Of a stretch of 64,000 nucleotides of DNA, positions 18,035 through 27,604 are shown piece by piece. Numbering within the stretch: the first letter of the stretch is position 1; every line of letters begins with the position of its first letter. The stretch comes from Afipia sp. GTDB lineage: Bacteria > Pseudomonadota > Alphaproteobacteria > Rhizobiales > Xanthobacteraceae. Below the pieces are notes generated by a model. That model was not told the DNA's origin. It saw only the letters and a program-made list of their open reading frames with translations, and ran no database searches. The DNA is taken from assembly GCA_024508675.1 (NCBI GenBank), contig JANINQ010000005.1, positions 186,001 through 250,000 of the forward strand, in the 5' to 3' direction. Made by a program: the position numbers and the translations under genes.

Positions 18035-18048
18035 ATTTTGTCGACTGA

Positions 18049-18783
18049 CTAACCGAAATTCTGCAGCGCCGGAAATGTCTCCAGCAGCCAGATGCTGACA
18101 TCCGTGATCGCCCCGGTCAAAAATCCGATCCCGACCAGAATCATCAATGCACCCATCACCCGCTCCACGGTGGCGAGGTGCTTTTTCATCCGCGTCAGGA
18201 CGGCTGAAAAGCGTTCGACCATGAAGGCCGCGATCAGGAACGGAATGCCGAGACCCGCGGAATAGACCGCGAGCAGGCCCGCACCCTTGGTCACGGTGGT
18301 TTCGGACGCAGCGACAGACAGGATGGCCGCCAAGATCGGTCCGATGCATGGCGTCCAGCCAAACGCGAAAGCCAGACCCATCACATAAGCGCCCCATAGC
18401 CCGACGGGCTTCGGGATCGGCAACCGCCCTTCCCGCATCAGGAATCCGATGCGTGTCAGGCCGAGGAAATGCAGGCCCATCAGAATGATCGCGATGCCGG
18501 CGACAATCGAGAGCTGCGCGGACCAGGCGCGGATAAAGCCGCCGATGAAGCTGGCGCTGGCGCCCAGCGCCACAAAGACGGTGGAGAATCCAAGCACGAA
18601 GACCAGCGCCGACAGCATCACCGCTCGCTTCGAGGCCTGCGGCTCCTCGTCATTGGCGACATGCTCGATGGTCGCGCCGGTCAGATAGATCAGATACGGC
18701 GGCACCAGCGGCAACACGCAGGGCGACAGAAAGCTGATGATACCGGCAGCCAGCGCGGCGGGAATGGAGACGTCCTGAATCAT
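18049..18783 (-). CDS. ccdA: CcdA-family cytochrome c biogenesis / thiol-disulfide transport protein
   Basis: A 244-residue inner-membrane protein with six hydrophobic segments. The first has AGIISFLSPCVLPLVPPYL and the fourth has FAFGWTPCIGPILAAIL; each holds one of the paired cysteines that carry reductant across the membrane. It supplies electrons for cytochrome c haem ligation or other periplasmic thiols. ATG 18783 (MIQDVSIP) is preferred; a start 8 codons earlier is possible. Its partner thioredoxin is not nearby. Confidence 0.92.
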   Translation of the reverse strand: MIQDVSIPAALAAGIISFLSPCVLPLVPPYLIYLTGATIEHVANDEEPQASKRAVMLSALVFVLGFSTVFVALGASASFIGGFIRAWSAQLSIVAGIAIILMGLHFLGLTRIGFLMREGRLPIPKPVGLWGAYVMGLAFAFGWTPCIGPILAAILSVAASETTVTKGAGLLAVYSAGLGIPFLIAAFMVERFSAVLTRMKKHLATVERVMGALMILVGIGFLTGAITDVSIWLLETFPALQNFG

Positions 18784-18876
18784 GCCGCTTATTGCCCTGT
18801 TGCCCATATGCTATGCAAGCGGCAGCGTGATTGTTCCGCGTGTTGTGATCGGGATGTGACCGGAAAGAAAAGAAAC

Positions 18877-19881
18877 ATGAAAAACCTGCTGACCGACATT
18901 CCCGGCGTCCGCGTCGGCCATGCCCATGATGCGGCTGTCGCTTCGGGCGTAACCGCCGTGATCTTTGACAAAGCCGCTGTCGCGTCAGTCGACGTCCGTG
19001 GCGGTGGCCCGGGCATTCGCGATGGCGCCCTGCTTGAACCGGTCAACACCGTCGAGCGTGTCGATGCGATTGCGCTGTCCGGAGGCTCGGCGTTCGGACT
19101 GGAAGCCGGCGGCGGCGTGCAGGCATGGCTCGCCGAACAGGGACGCGGCTTTGCGGTGGGCGACGCACTGATTCCGATTGTGCCGGGAGCGGTTCAGTTT
19201 GACATGCTGAACGGCGGCAACAAGAAGTGGAACCGCTTTCCACCCTATCGCGATCTCGGTTACGTGGCGGCAGCGGCCGCGACCGACGGGGCATTCGCGC
19301 TCGGCACTGTCGGCGCCGGCTTCGGCGCAACCACAGTGAATTTCAAGGGCGGCCTCGGCTCCGCATCTGCCGTCCTGTCAAACGGCGTTCGTGTTGCCGC
19401 TATCGCGTCGGTCAATGCCGTCGGCAGCGTAACGGTCGGCGATGGTCCATGGTTCTGGGCGGCGCCGTTCGAACAGGACAGGGAATTCGGCGGACGCGGC
19501 CTGCCGCCCTCCTTCACCCCGGACATGCTGGCGATGCGGCTCAAGGGCGGCCCAGCGGCTTCCTCAATTGAAAACACGACACTCGCCATCGTCGTCACCG
19601 ACGCGATCCTGACCAAACCGCAAGTGAAGCGCCTCGCCGTGATCGCACAGACCGGATTCGCGCGAGCGATCTATCCGGTGCACGCACCGCTCGACGGCGA
19701 CATCGTGTTCGCCGCGGCAACCTGCGATACGCCGATCGATCCGCTGTATGGATTGACCGAGCTTGGCGCTGTTGCTGCAAACGTCATCGCGCGCGCGATT
19801 GCACGCGGCGTCTATGAAGCAACGGCACTTCCCTTCGCCGGCGCGCTGCCATCGTGGAAAAAGCGCTTCGCCACCGAGTGA
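18877..19881 (+). CDS. P1-family (S58) peptidase, L-aminopeptidase/D-esterase type
   Basis: A 334-residue DmpA-like autoprocessing hydrolase. Visible family motifs are LTDIPGVRVGHAHD at the N-terminus, AIALSGGSAFGLEAGGGV, VGAGFGATTVNFKGGLGSAS and ENTTLAIVVTDA. The last is where the precursor is expected to split to expose an N-terminal nucleophile. ATG 18877 is chosen because the family begins with this motif. An in-frame extension back to 18469 overlaps ccdA and is rejected. The physiological substrate is not known. There is no signal peptide. Confidence 0.85.
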   Translation: MKNLLTDIPGVRVGHAHDAAVASGVTAVIFDKAAVASVDVRGGGPGIRDGALLEPVNTVERVDAIALSGGSAFGLEAGGGVQAWLAEQGRGFAVGDALIPIVPGAVQFDMLNGGNKKWNRFPPYRDLGYVAAAAATDGAFALGTVGAGFGATTVNFKGGLGSASAVLSNGVRVAAIASVNAVGSVTVGDGPWFWAAPFEQDREFGGRGLPPSFTPDMLAMRLKGGPAASSIENTTLAIVVTDAILTKPQVKRLAVIAQTGFARAIYPVHAPLDGDIVFAAATCDTPIDPLYGLTELGAVAANVIARAIARGVYEATALPFAGALPSWKKRFATE

Positions 19882-20060
19882 GAAAAATCGCCCTGCGGCG
19901 ACTTACGTGTTTCTTCGTAAGTAGGCACGCATCATGCTGGCGGAAAATGCAGAAAACCCCTGCCGTTTAAGGTTATCTTTGCGTTTCAATTGCCGATCCG
20001 ATTTTCGGCAATACGGTCCGCTGCGTGCACATTGTCGTGCATGAACAGTGGAGAAACGTC

Positions 20061-20321
20061 ATGAAGAAGATGCTGTGTCTGGCAGTTGTTGCAACCGCCT
20101 TCATCAGCGCACCGGCCTTTGCAGGCGGCGGCAAGGGTGTGGGTGTCGGAGCGAACGTACTCACCGGAAAGGGCGGCGTGCTCGGCCTGCTCGATGGGCG
20201 CGGCGCTCTGGTCGTCAATGCATCGGTCACCACCGGCAAGGGTGGCGTCCTCGGTGCTGTCCTCGGCAAGGGCGGAGCGCTCGGTGGTCTGCTCGGTGGC
20301 GGCTGCGGCTGCGGGCACTGA
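20061..20321 (+). CDS. Small Gly-rich secreted protein with short internal repeats
   Basis: An 86-residue protein with a signal peptide (MKKMLCLAVVATAFISAPAFA). The mature part is Gly/Val/Leu-rich and carries repeats of T-GKGGVLG and GKGGALGGLLG. It ends in GGGCGCGH, a possible metal or disulfide tail. GGAG lies 8 bp upstream of ATG 20061. No characterised family is recognised. A hairpin-forming repeat follows the stop. Confidence 0.7.
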   Translation: MKKMLCLAVVATAFISAPAFAGGGKGVGVGANVLTGKGGVLGLLDGRGALVVNASVTTGKGGVLGAVLGKGGALGGLLGGGCGCGH

Positions 20322-20341
20322 CGTCTAGCTCGCTGTGCGAT

Positions 20342-20380
20342 CGCGAATGAGTTACCCCAACCTCCGAAGCCTCATTCGCG
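20342..20380. repeat. Intergenic inverted repeat (10-bp arms)
   Basis: Perfect arms CGCGAATGAG and CTCATTCGCG are separated by 19 bases. The element lies between the convergent Gly-rich gene and the outer-membrane gene. There is no T-run on either side, so it is a weak terminator candidate or a small palindromic repeat. Confidence 0.5.
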
Positions 20381-20427
20381 CGGCGGCCTGGTCCTGTATT
20401 CCCCCCTGCGGGATCAGGCTGCCACCT

Positions 20428-21612
20428 CTAGCTCTTTGAGACGGCCGACTTGTCTTTCGCCGCTTCCTTTGGTGCTTCTTTCGCAAAGGGGGAAAATTTC
20501 TTCGTCAGTGACGACGATACGATGATCGCGCTGGCCTTCTCGCCCGAGATCAAGGTGCCCTGCGACCGTGACAGGTCCAGACCCAATGCGTAACCGTTGC
20601 CGAGATCGTGCGACACCCCAAACCCATAAGTCCATGTCTGCGCGCTGAAACGTGAATCGAGATAATCCGTTGTCGCGTATCCTATTCCCGCCGTCAGCGT
20701 CAGCTTAGGTTCGACCTGCCAGCTCGCTTTTGCCGTGTAGGCCGTATCGATTGTGATCGGCGAAATCGGGAATGTCGTTTCGCTAGCCCTGCGATAGGCC
20801 GCGAGATCCAGCGTGAACGGCGTAGCACGCCAGCTCAGGTTCGCGTCGTACAGCACCATATTGACGTTTGTAAAATCGACATCATGGAACGTCGCCCGCA
20901 AATTGGAGATCGAGCCAAAGAATGTAATGTCCTTGTCCTGATATTTGGCAAACAGAAACGGCTGTACGCGCTCGTTGTCACGGCGATAGCCGAAATCATC
21001 CAGCTCCTTTTCATAACGCCGCACCGAGAGATTGACCGATGTGCCGACCTCAAACTTGTCGCCAACATAGGAAATGCCTGGGATCAGGGTCCCGCGCAGA
21101 TAGACCTGAGGCGACGGCAGGAAGTCCTGGAAAATAGCATTGGTCTGATTGAGCGATGAACGCGCGCCCTCGACTGTCGTAAACAGCTTGATGGCGCCGA
21201 ACTTCACCTCCCCCTTGAGCGACTGGATGAGGTCGGACGAGCGAAGGTTGTAGGTGTTGGTGTCCGCAATGGTGGTGGTCGCGGCGATATTGGCGATGTC
21301 GCCGCCATATGTCCCGCGCAGGATCACCTTTCCCGAGAGTGCAGGGACGGCGAGCGGATTGGCGTATTGCGTCGTGCTCGCTTCCGCAGCAACGCCGTAG
21401 CTGTAATCTTTTTCCTTCACGCCTGCGGCGAGCGCGGTGTCGGTGCCGATGAACGCGCTGCCGCCAATCCCGCTACCGGTTGAGAACTGCGGATTGGTGT
21501 CGTATCCGCCGCGCAGCCGCAGCGACGCGACGAAATCATCCTCGGCATAAACGCTACTCGCAGCGAAAACGATAGCGCCGGCGCACACTCCTGTCTTCAC
21601 CACTCGTCGCAC
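20428..21612 (-). CDS. Outer-membrane beta-barrel protein
   Basis: A 394-residue exported protein with a signal peptide ending SVYA near residue 23. The mature part is a run of alternating hydrophobic strands with aromatic ends (LRLRGGYDTNPQ; YGVAAEASTTQYANP; LTLTAGIGYATTDYLDSRF; WTYGFGVSHDLGNGYALGLDLSRSQ). The pattern GGYDTNPQ resembles the BBP2-type outer-membrane barrel family. The C-terminal 20 residues are Lys/Ala-rich and lack a terminal aromatic residue, which is unusual for a barrel. The function is unknown. It is transcribed alone and converges on the Gly-rich gene. Confidence 0.7.
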   Translation of the reverse strand: MRRVVKTGVCAGAIVFAASSVYAEDDFVASLRLRGGYDTNPQFSTGSGIGGSAFIGTDTALAAGVKEKDYSYGVAAEASTTQYANPLAVPALSGKVILRGTYGGDIANIAATTTIADTNTYNLRSSDLIQSLKGEVKFGAIKLFTTVEGARSSLNQTNAIFQDFLPSPQVYLRGTLIPGISYVGDKFEVGTSVNLSVRRYEKELDDFGYRRDNERVQPFLFAKYQDKDITFFGSISNLRATFHDVDFTNVNMVLYDANLSWRATPFTLDLAAYRRASETTFPISPITIDTAYTAKASWQVEPKLTLTAGIGYATTDYLDSRFSAQTWTYGFGVSHDLGNGYALGLDLSRSQGTLISGEKASAIIVSSSLTKKFSPFAKEAPKEAAKDKSAVSKS

Positions 21613-21727
21613 ATCGCACCTCGCAAGATTTGCGTGACGCGATTAGCGATCCGGCGTGGTTAGCGACTGATGAAAATAGTGAGTTTGTGCGTAGTGCTAC
21701 CGACGCAGGCGGTACCGGCGATAATCG

Positions 21728-22459
21728 TTATACCTTCACCGAAACGGACTGTCTGGCGGATGACGCAAGCGCATCCGTTTGCCGCTGCACCAGCCGTTCA
21801 ACAAGATTGTATTGGGTCGAAGCACCGGTCGACGTTGTTGACGATGCCGGCTGGCTGATCGTGACCTTGGAACCATCCGCATAGGTCAGTGTCGTGGTGA
21901 TCGAGCCATCGCTATTGGTGGTCGAGGTGCTTGACGCGCCCTGCAGGGCTTCCATCACCGCATCAGCACCGCCACCCGCACGATGCGCATGGTGATGGCC
22001 GCCGCCTTTGGGCTTCAAAGCTGTCGCCATCTCGTCGAGGCTCACGGAGCCGTCGCCGTCGGCGTCCATCTTGTCGAATACGTTATCCGCGGCGGCGATG
22101 TTGGTGCCGCCCGCGCCGAGCTTGTCCTCGAATTCAGCCTTTGTAATCTTGCCGTCGCCGTTGGTGTCGATCTGGCCGAACAGGTTCTTCAGCGCATCGG
22201 ACGGACTGGCCTTTCCATTCGCATCCTGTGTCGACAGCAGAGCATTGAATGTCGAAGGCGACAACGCTCCGGCCTGCGTCGGAGCCGTGGATGTGATTGT
22301 TGACGTGTTCGTCGCGCCGGTGGTCGCGCCGAGGTCAAACAGCGAATTGGTCTGCTTGACGCCGGTTTTGGCCGCGTTCGATTTGTCCGGCGTCAGTGAC
22401 GACAGCAAATCCAGCGCGCCGACGGCCGCGGCTCCGACTGCCCCTGCAGCAAACAACAT
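21728..22459 (-). CDS. EF-hand calcium-binding domain protein
   Basis: A 243-residue protein with two consecutive EF-hands: [14 protein letters not shown] and [14 protein letters not shown]. Both loops have the acidic ligands at positions 1, 3, 5 and 12. A hydrophobic N-terminus ([19 protein letters not shown]) precedes a Ser/Thr-rich linker. A His-rich patch ([13 protein letters not shown]) follows the second hand. ATG 22459 is chosen because GGGGAG precedes it by 7 bp; an in-frame extension to 22750 overlaps the rpe start region. Similar EF-hand proteins of unknown role occur in rhizobia. Confidence 0.8.
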   Translation of the reverse strand: MLFAAGAVGAAAVGALDLLSSLTPDKSNAAKTGVKQTNSLFDLGATTGATNTSTITSTAPTQAGALSPSTFNALLSTQDANGKASPSDALKNLFGQIDTNGDGKITKAEFEDKLGAGGTNIAAADNVFDKMDADGDGSVSLDEMATALKPKGGGHHHAHRAGGGADAVMEALQGASSTSTTNSDGSITTTLTYADGSKVTISQPASSTTSTGASTQYNLVERLVQRQTDALASSARQSVSVKV

Positions 22460-22731
22460 CGCAACACTCCCCAAAGCCGCACGCACGCGGCCAAGATCAT
22501 CCCGGCAAATATCCAGCAATTGCTGTGCCGCTTCGAAAATCCCGCAAATACGGGGTTTCTCAGGCGAAAGCGGCATGTCCGGCAGGGCAATTTCTGCCCG
22601 CTGCGGCAGGATTTGCCGGTTCATGCGGGCAGTTCCTGTGTACGTCCCCCGCCTCGCGTTGCCCGCGCACGGGCGGCGTGTTAGGCGAAGCCAACACTCT
22701 TGATACGCCCTGGACACCACCGGAAACCGCC

Positions 22732-23433
22732 ATGTCCCAACCTCTCGCATCCCGTCCGCTGGTCATCGCGCCATCGATCCTGGCGTCGGATTTCGCAAAG
22801 CTCGGCGAGGAAGTCCGTTCCGTCGATCAGGCTGGTGCCGACTGGATTCACCTGGATGTGATGGACGGCCACTTCGTGCCGAACATTTCCTACGGTCCCG
22901 ACATCATCAAGGCGATGCGTCCTTATTCGAAGAAGATCTTCGACACGCATCTGATGATCGCGCCATGCGACCCTTATCTCGAAGCCTTCGCCAAGGCGGG
23001 CTCCGATATCATCACCGTACATGCCGAAGCAGGTCCACACCTGCATCGCTCGCTGCAGGCCATCCGTGCACTCGGCAAGAAGGCCGGTGTCTCGCTCAAT
23101 CCTGCAACACCGGCGAGCGCCATCGAATACGTGATCGACATGATTGATCTCGTGCTGGTGATGTCGGTCAATCCGGGTTTCGGCGGCCAGTCGTTCATCC
23201 CCGCCGTGCTGGAAAAGATCTCGCAGGTCCGCGCCATGTGTGCAGGCCGGCCTATCGACATCGAGGTCGATGGCGGTGTCACCGCCGACAATGCCGCCAG
23301 GGTCGCGGCTGCGGGCGCGAATGCGCTGGTTGCCGGATCAGCCGTGTTCAAGGGTGGCACGCTGGACAGCTACAAGGCCAACATTTCCGCGATCCGGAGC
23401 GCTGCGGCGTCCGCGCGCGGCGAGGCCATTTAG
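22732..23433 (+). CDS. rpe: Ribulose-phosphate 3-epimerase
   Basis: Interconverts ribulose-5-phosphate and xylulose-5-phosphate in the pentose phosphate and Calvin cycles. The 233-residue TIM barrel has [15 protein letters not shown], the metal/acid motif [31 protein letters not shown] and EVDGGV. ATG 22732 fits the family N-terminus. It stands alone, upstream of purB. Confidence 0.96.
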   Translation: MSQPLASRPLVIAPSILASDFAKLGEEVRSVDQAGADWIHLDVMDGHFVPNISYGPDIIKAMRPYSKKIFDTHLMIAPCDPYLEAFAKAGSDIITVHAEAGPHLHRSLQAIRALGKKAGVSLNPATPASAIEYVIDMIDLVLVMSVNPGFGGQSFIPAVLEKISQVRAMCAGRPIDIEVDGGVTADNAARVAAAGANALVAGSAVFKGGTLDSYKANISAIRSAAASARGEAI

Positions 23434-23536
23434 CGCCAAAAACCCCTGATTTTCTGCCAGAACTCCGGCTCAAGGGTGGCCTCGGGGAATACGATCTGCT
23501 AAAGCGCGGCGTAATCCCCAACCCTATGAGTTCGCG

Positions 23537-24844
23537 ATGATTCCCCGTTATTCCCGCCCGGAAATGGTCTCCATTTGGGAGCCGCAGACGCGCTTCAAGA
23601 TCTGGTTCGAGATCGAGGCGCATGCCGCCGACGCGCTGGCCGAACTGGGCGTCATTCCGAAGGACGCCGCCAGGACCATCTGGGCGAAAGCGAAGGATGC
23701 GGTGTTCAACGTCGAGCGCATCGACGAGATCGAGCGCGAAACGAAGCACGACGTCATCGCCTTCCTGACCCATCTGGCAGAGATCGTCGGACCGGAAGCA
23801 CGCTTCGTGCATCAGGGCATGACCTCGTCGGACGTGCTGGACACCTGTCTCAATGTCCAGCTCGCGCGTGCCGCTGACATCCTGATCGCCGATGTCGACA
23901 AGGTGCTGGCCGCGCTGAAAACCCGCGCCTTCGAGCACAAGATGACGCCGACCATCGGCCGCTCGCACGGCATTCATGCCGAGCCGGTCACCTTCGGCCT
24001 CAAGCTCGCTTACGCCTATGCTGAATTCACCCGCGCGAAGGAACGCCTCATTGCCGCGCGCAAGGAAATCGCGACCTGCGCCATCTCCGGCGCCGTCGGC
24101 ACCTTCGCGCAGATCGACCCGCGCGTCGAAGCGCATGTCGCCAAGGCGATGGGCCTCACTGTCGAGCCAATCTCGACGCAGGTGATCCCGCGCGACCGGC
24201 ACGCGATGTTCTTTGCCACGCTGGGCGTCGTCGCCTCGTCGGTCGAACGCCTCGCCACCGAAATCCGCCACATGCAGCGCACCGAAGTGCTGGAAGCCGA
24301 GGAGTTCTTCTCCGAAGGCCAGAAGGGCTCGTCGGCAATGCCGCACAAGCGCAACCCGGTGCTGACGGAAAATCTCACCGGCCTCGCGCGTATCGTCCGC
24401 TCCGCCGTGACACCCGCGCTGGAGAACGTCGTGCTGTGGCACGAGCGCGATATTTCGCACTCATCGGTCGAACGCATGATAGGCCCCGATGCGACGGTGA
24501 CGCTGGACTTCGCGCTCAATCGTCTCGCGGGCGTGGTCGAAAAGCTGTTGGTCTATCCGGCCAACATGCAGAAGAACCTTGACCGTCTCGGCGGTCTCGT
24601 TCACTCGCAGCGCCTGCTGATCGCACTCACCCAGAAGGGCGCATCGCGCGAGGACGCCTACAAGCTGGTTCAGCGTAACGCCATGCCGGTCTGGCGCGGC
24701 GAAGGCGACTTCCAGTCCTTGTTGAAGAAAGACGCCGACGTGAAGAAATATCTGTCGGACAAGGAGATCGAGGAGCAATTTGACCTCGCGTATCACTTCA
24801 AGCACGTCGATACGATCTTCAAGCGCGTCTTTGGGGCTTCATGA
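23537..24844 (+). CDS. purB: Adenylosuccinate lyase
   Basis: Acts twice in purine synthesis: it splits SAICAR to AICAR plus fumarate, and adenylosuccinate to AMP plus fumarate. The 435-residue protein shows the superfamily signature GSSAMPHKRNPVL, HQGMTSSDVLDT and TIGRSHGIHAEP. It is the short PurB type common in alphaproteobacteria. It is well separated from the purC-S-Q-L block, as is usual. The next gene starts 4 bp after its stop. Confidence 0.96.
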   Translation: MIPRYSRPEMVSIWEPQTRFKIWFEIEAHAADALAELGVIPKDAARTIWAKAKDAVFNVERIDEIERETKHDVIAFLTHLAEIVGPEARFVHQGMTSSDVLDTCLNVQLARAADILIADVDKVLAALKTRAFEHKMTPTIGRSHGIHAEPVTFGLKLAYAYAEFTRAKERLIAARKEIATCAISGAVGTFAQIDPRVEAHVAKAMGLTVEPISTQVIPRDRHAMFFATLGVVASSVERLATEIRHMQRTEVLEAEEFFSEGQKGSSAMPHKRNPVLTENLTGLARIVRSAVTPALENVVLWHERDISHSSVERMIGPDATVTLDFALNRLAGVVEKLLVYPANMQKNLDRLGGLVHSQRLLIALTQKGASREDAYKLVQRNAMPVWRGEGDFQSLLKKDADVKKYLSDKEIEEQFDLAYHFKHVDTIFKRVFGAS

Positions 24845-24848
24845 CCTG

Positions 24849-25388
24849 ATGCCTGTCGTCACCGCGGTAAGCCTTCGCAAAGGCCATCATTTCAGCAAGA
24901 CGAATTCCCTGAGCATTCGCCTGCTGAAGGGCCTCGGCGTCGATGGTGACGCCCATATGGGCGAGACGGTGAAACACCGCTCGCGCGTGGCGAGGGACCC
25001 GACCCAGCCGAACCTGCGTCAGGTTCATCTGATCCACGAAGAACTGTTCGACGAACTTGCTCCAAAGAGCTTCATCGTCCGCCCCGGCGAGATGGGCGAG
25101 AATGTCACCACCCGCGGCATCGACCTTCTCGGTCTCCCCATCGGCACCCTGCTGCATCTTGGCGATAGCGCGGTGGTCGAGGTCACTGGGCTGCGCAATC
25201 CCTGCATCCAGATTGACCATTTCCAGAAGGGTCTGATGGCTGCGACGCTGGACAAGGACTCGGGCGGCAACCTGATCCGAAAGGCCGGGGTGATGAGCAT
25301 CGTGCTGGCCGGAGGCGACGTCCGATCCGGCGATCCGATCCGGATCGAACTGCCGGACGGCCCGCACAAGCCGCTGCTTCCGGTCTGA
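24849..25388 (+). CDS. MOSC-domain protein
   Basis: A 179-residue protein. The MOSC fold is linked to molybdenum-cofactor sulfur transfer and detoxifying hydroxylamine reductases. Visible are LSIRLLKGLGVDGDAHMG, VRPGEMGENVTTRGIDL and the conserved Cys in LRNPCIQIDHFQKGL. ATG 24849 lies 4 bp after purB and is preferred over an in-frame start inside purB. A link with the molybdenum operon at 2-9 kb is possible but unproven. Confidence 0.88.
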   Translation: MPVVTAVSLRKGHHFSKTNSLSIRLLKGLGVDGDAHMGETVKHRSRVARDPTQPNLRQVHLIHEELFDELAPKSFIVRPGEMGENVTTRGIDLLGLPIGTLLHLGDSAVVEVTGLRNPCIQIDHFQKGLMAATLDKDSGGNLIRKAGVMSIVLAGGDVRSGDPIRIELPDGPHKPLLPV

Positions 25389-25430
25389 TCGCCCTGATTA
25401 CAACAAAGTGGTAACCGCAGATCGGCTATC

Positions 25431-26231
25431 ATGGCCTTTGTGTCCCACGCCCCTACGATCCTGGTTTTCGATTCCGGCCTTGGCGGATTGACCGTTTTCC
25501 GCGAGATCGTGAAGCTGCGGCCCGGCGCGCGCTACACTTACGTGGCCGACGACGCCTATTTCCCTTATGGCCAGCATACCGAGGAGGAAATCGTCGCGCG
25601 CGTGGTGCCGCTGATCGGGGACCTGATTTCCGAACATAAGCCGGATCTTGTGGTCATCGCCTGCAACACAGCGTCAACTCTGGTCATGACGCATCTGCGC
25701 GAGGCCTACAGCGTGCCGTTCGTCGGCACTGTCCCCGCCATCAAGCCGGCCTGCGCGTCCTCGAAAACCAAGCGCGTGTCGGTGCTCGGCACGCGCGGCA
25801 CGGTGAAGCGCGAATACACCAAAAAGCTGATCGCGGATTTCGCACAGGGCTGCGACGTCACGCTGGTCGGCGCTGAGAATCTCGCAAGCCTTGCCGAAGC
25901 CGCCTTGCGCGGCGAGAGGGTCAGCGACGAAGCCATTGCCGCGGAAATCGCGCCCTGCTTCCTCAATGGGGATGCACGGACCGACACCGTGGTGCTGGCC
26001 TGTACCCACTATCCCCTTTTGATCGATCAGATGCTGACGCTGGCCCCCTGGCGCGTGGACTGGATCGACCCCGCCCCCGCCATCGCACGGCGGGTGGACA
26101 GCCTTCTCGGCCCGTCAAACGGCAACAGCGAAGGGCCGGAAGCGCAATTCCGGTTTACGTCGGGACAGGCGCCAAACCCGGTTCTGGCCAAGGCGCTGGA
26201 GCCCTTCATCCGCACCAGCGTCGCTGGCTGA
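25431..26231 (+). CDS. murI: Glutamate racemase
   Basis: Makes D-glutamate for peptidoglycan. The 266-residue protein has both catalytic cysteines in family context: VVIACNTASTLV and VLACTHYPLLI. FDSGLGGLTVFREI forms the N-terminal substrate loop. It lies 42 bp after the MOSC gene on the same strand. Confidence 0.96.
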   Translation: MAFVSHAPTILVFDSGLGGLTVFREIVKLRPGARYTYVADDAYFPYGQHTEEEIVARVVPLIGDLISEHKPDLVVIACNTASTLVMTHLREAYSVPFVGTVPAIKPACASSKTKRVSVLGTRGTVKREYTKKLIADFAQGCDVTLVGAENLASLAEAALRGERVSDEAIAAEIAPCFLNGDARTDTVVLACTHYPLLIDQMLTLAPWRVDWIDPAPAIARRVDSLLGPSNGNSEGPEAQFRFTSGQAPNPVLAKALEPFIRTSVAG

Positions 26232-26315
26232 GAACCACCCTTCCGAAGACATCATCCCCCTGTTAGCCTCCTGTCACGCCGCTCCGTGAAGAGAGTGGCC
26301 ATGGAGGATTTCAGG

Positions 26316-26717
26316 ATGCTCAGGAAGACAGTGCTTTGCGTTTCCGTTCTTGCCCTCGCCGGCATCGGCGCGGCTATCGCCCAGCAGCCGCCCGCAGGGA
26401 TCAAGCGCACGCCGCTGCAGACCATTCCGTTCCCGGAAGGCTACAACACCGTCACCGGTCTTGCCGAACTGCCTCCGGGCGCCAAGGCCGGCCGCCATAC
26501 CCATCCGGGCATCGAAACCGGCTATGTGCTGGAGGGCGAACTGGTGCTGTCCATCGACGGGCAGCCCGACAAGAACCTCAAGGCCGGAGATTCCTACCAG
26601 ATCCCGGCCGGCGCGGTGCATGACGCCGCCGTTCATGGCGATAAGCCTATGAAAGTGCTGGGAGTTTACGTGGTGGACAAGACCAAGCCGCTGGCCTCAC
26701 CCGCCCCGGCAAAATAG
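26316..26717 (+). CDS. Secreted single-domain cupin protein
   Basis: A 133-residue protein with a signal peptide (MLRKTVLCVSVLALAGIGAAIA). One cupin barrel follows, with motif 1 AGRHTHPGIETGYVLEGEL and motif 2 LKAGDSYQIPAGAVHDAAVHG. These provide three His and a Glu as metal ligands. ATG 26316 follows GAGGA by 7 bp. The substrate is unknown; it may be a metal-binding dioxygenase-like or storage cupin in the periplasm. Confidence 0.82.
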   Translation: MLRKTVLCVSVLALAGIGAAIAQQPPAGIKRTPLQTIPFPEGYNTVTGLAELPPGAKAGRHTHPGIETGYVLEGELVLSIDGQPDKNLKAGDSYQIPAGAVHDAAVHGDKPMKVLGVYVVDKTKPLASPAPAK

Positions 26718-26726
26718 CCGAACCGT

Positions 26727-26755
26727 TTGACTTGGCGGCCTTTTCTACCTATGAA
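26727..26755 (+). promoter_or_regulatory. Probable sigma-70 promoter of rpsD
   Basis: A TTGACT -35 box and a TATGAA -10 box are separated by exactly 17 bp. The element lies about 155 bp upstream of the rpsD start and just after the cupin stop. A hairpin at 26765-26786 follows within the leader. Confidence 0.6.
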
Positions 26756-26764
26756 CACGTTGCT

Positions 26765-26786
26765 CGCGGGCCGGTTTCGGCCCGCG
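26765..26786 (+). other. GC-rich hairpin in the rpsD leader / cupin 3' region
   Basis: The arms CGCGGGCCG and CGGCCCGCG flank a 4-base loop. Only a weak T-rich tract follows. It could terminate the cupin transcript or act in the rpsD leader. Alphaproteobacterial S4 autoregulation is not established for such a structure. Confidence 0.4.
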
Positions 26787-26911
26787 TTGCGTTTCGCGAC
26801 CCGTGGTCCTCCCCATCAAGCTTATGAGGCGGACCTGTCGGTATCCGGGATCTCCCGGTTACACAGGAGGGCGCGTTTCCTCAAAACCCACGTTCAAAGA
26901 AAGAGGACGCG

Positions 26912-27529
26912 ATGACTAAGCGTAGTGAGGCGAAGTATAAAATCGATCGCCGTATGGGCCAGAACATCTGGGGCCGCCCGAAGAGCCCCGTCAACAAGCG
27001 TGAATACGGCCCCGGCCAGCACGGCCAGCGCCGCAAGGGCAAGCTCTCCGACTTCGGCACGCAGCTCCGCGCCAAGCAGAAGCTCAAGGGCTATTACGCC
27101 AACATTTCCGAGCGCCAGTTCTACGCCGTGTACGTCGAGGCGACCCGCCTCAAGGGCGACTCCGGCGAGAACCTGATCGGCTTGCTCGAGCGCCGTCTCG
27201 ACGCGGTCGTGTACCGCGCGAAGTTCGTGTCCACCATGTTCGCGGCCCGTCAGTTCATCAACCACGGCCACATCAAGGTGAACGGCAAGCGTGTCAACAT
27301 CGCCAGCTACAAGGTGAAAGTCGGCGACGTGATCGAGGTGAAGGAAGCCTCGAAGCAGCTCGCTTTCGTGCTCGAAGCCAACCAGCTCGCCGAGCGCGAC
27401 ACGCCGGACTACCTCGAAGTCGATCACAACAAGCAGACCGCCAAGGTCACCCGCATTCCGGGCTTGTCGGAAGTGCCGTTCCCCGTTCAGATGGAACCGC
27501 ACCTGATCATCGAATTCTATTCGCGCTGA
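26912..27529 (+). CDS. rpsD: 30S ribosomal protein S4
   Basis: A primary 16S rRNA-binding protein that nucleates the small-subunit body. The 205-residue protein begins [21 protein letters not shown]. The S4 RNA-binding domain is at residues about 95-155 ([38 protein letters not shown]). The alphaproteobacterial form lacks the zinc-finger Cys at the N-terminus. A terminator follows at 27556. Confidence 0.97.
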   Translation: MTKRSEAKYKIDRRMGQNIWGRPKSPVNKREYGPGQHGQRRKGKLSDFGTQLRAKQKLKGYYANISERQFYAVYVEATRLKGDSGENLIGLLERRLDAVVYRAKFVSTMFAARQFINHGHIKVNGKRVNIASYKVKVGDVIEVKEASKQLAFVLEANQLAERDTPDYLEVDHNKQTAKVTRIPGLSEVPFPVQMEPHLIIEFYSR

Positions 27530-27555
27530 TCTTCGCCAGCCGGACGACAAAATGC

Positions 27556-27584
27556 AAAGGCCGCCTTACCGGGCGGCCTTTTTC
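27556..27584. terminator. Terminator between rpsD and the LuxR gene
   Basis: The hairpin AAGGCCGCC / GGCGGCCTT with a 6-base loop is followed by a T-run on the plus strand. An A-run lies on the other side. It stands between two convergent genes. Confidence 0.9.
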
Positions 27585-27604
27585 TTTGCGGCATGCAGTG
27601 TCCT

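Noticed and set aside
26765-26786. Ribosomal-protein autoregulatory leader for rpsD
   Set aside because: Only a simple hairpin is visible; no S4-binding pseudoknot can be argued from it.
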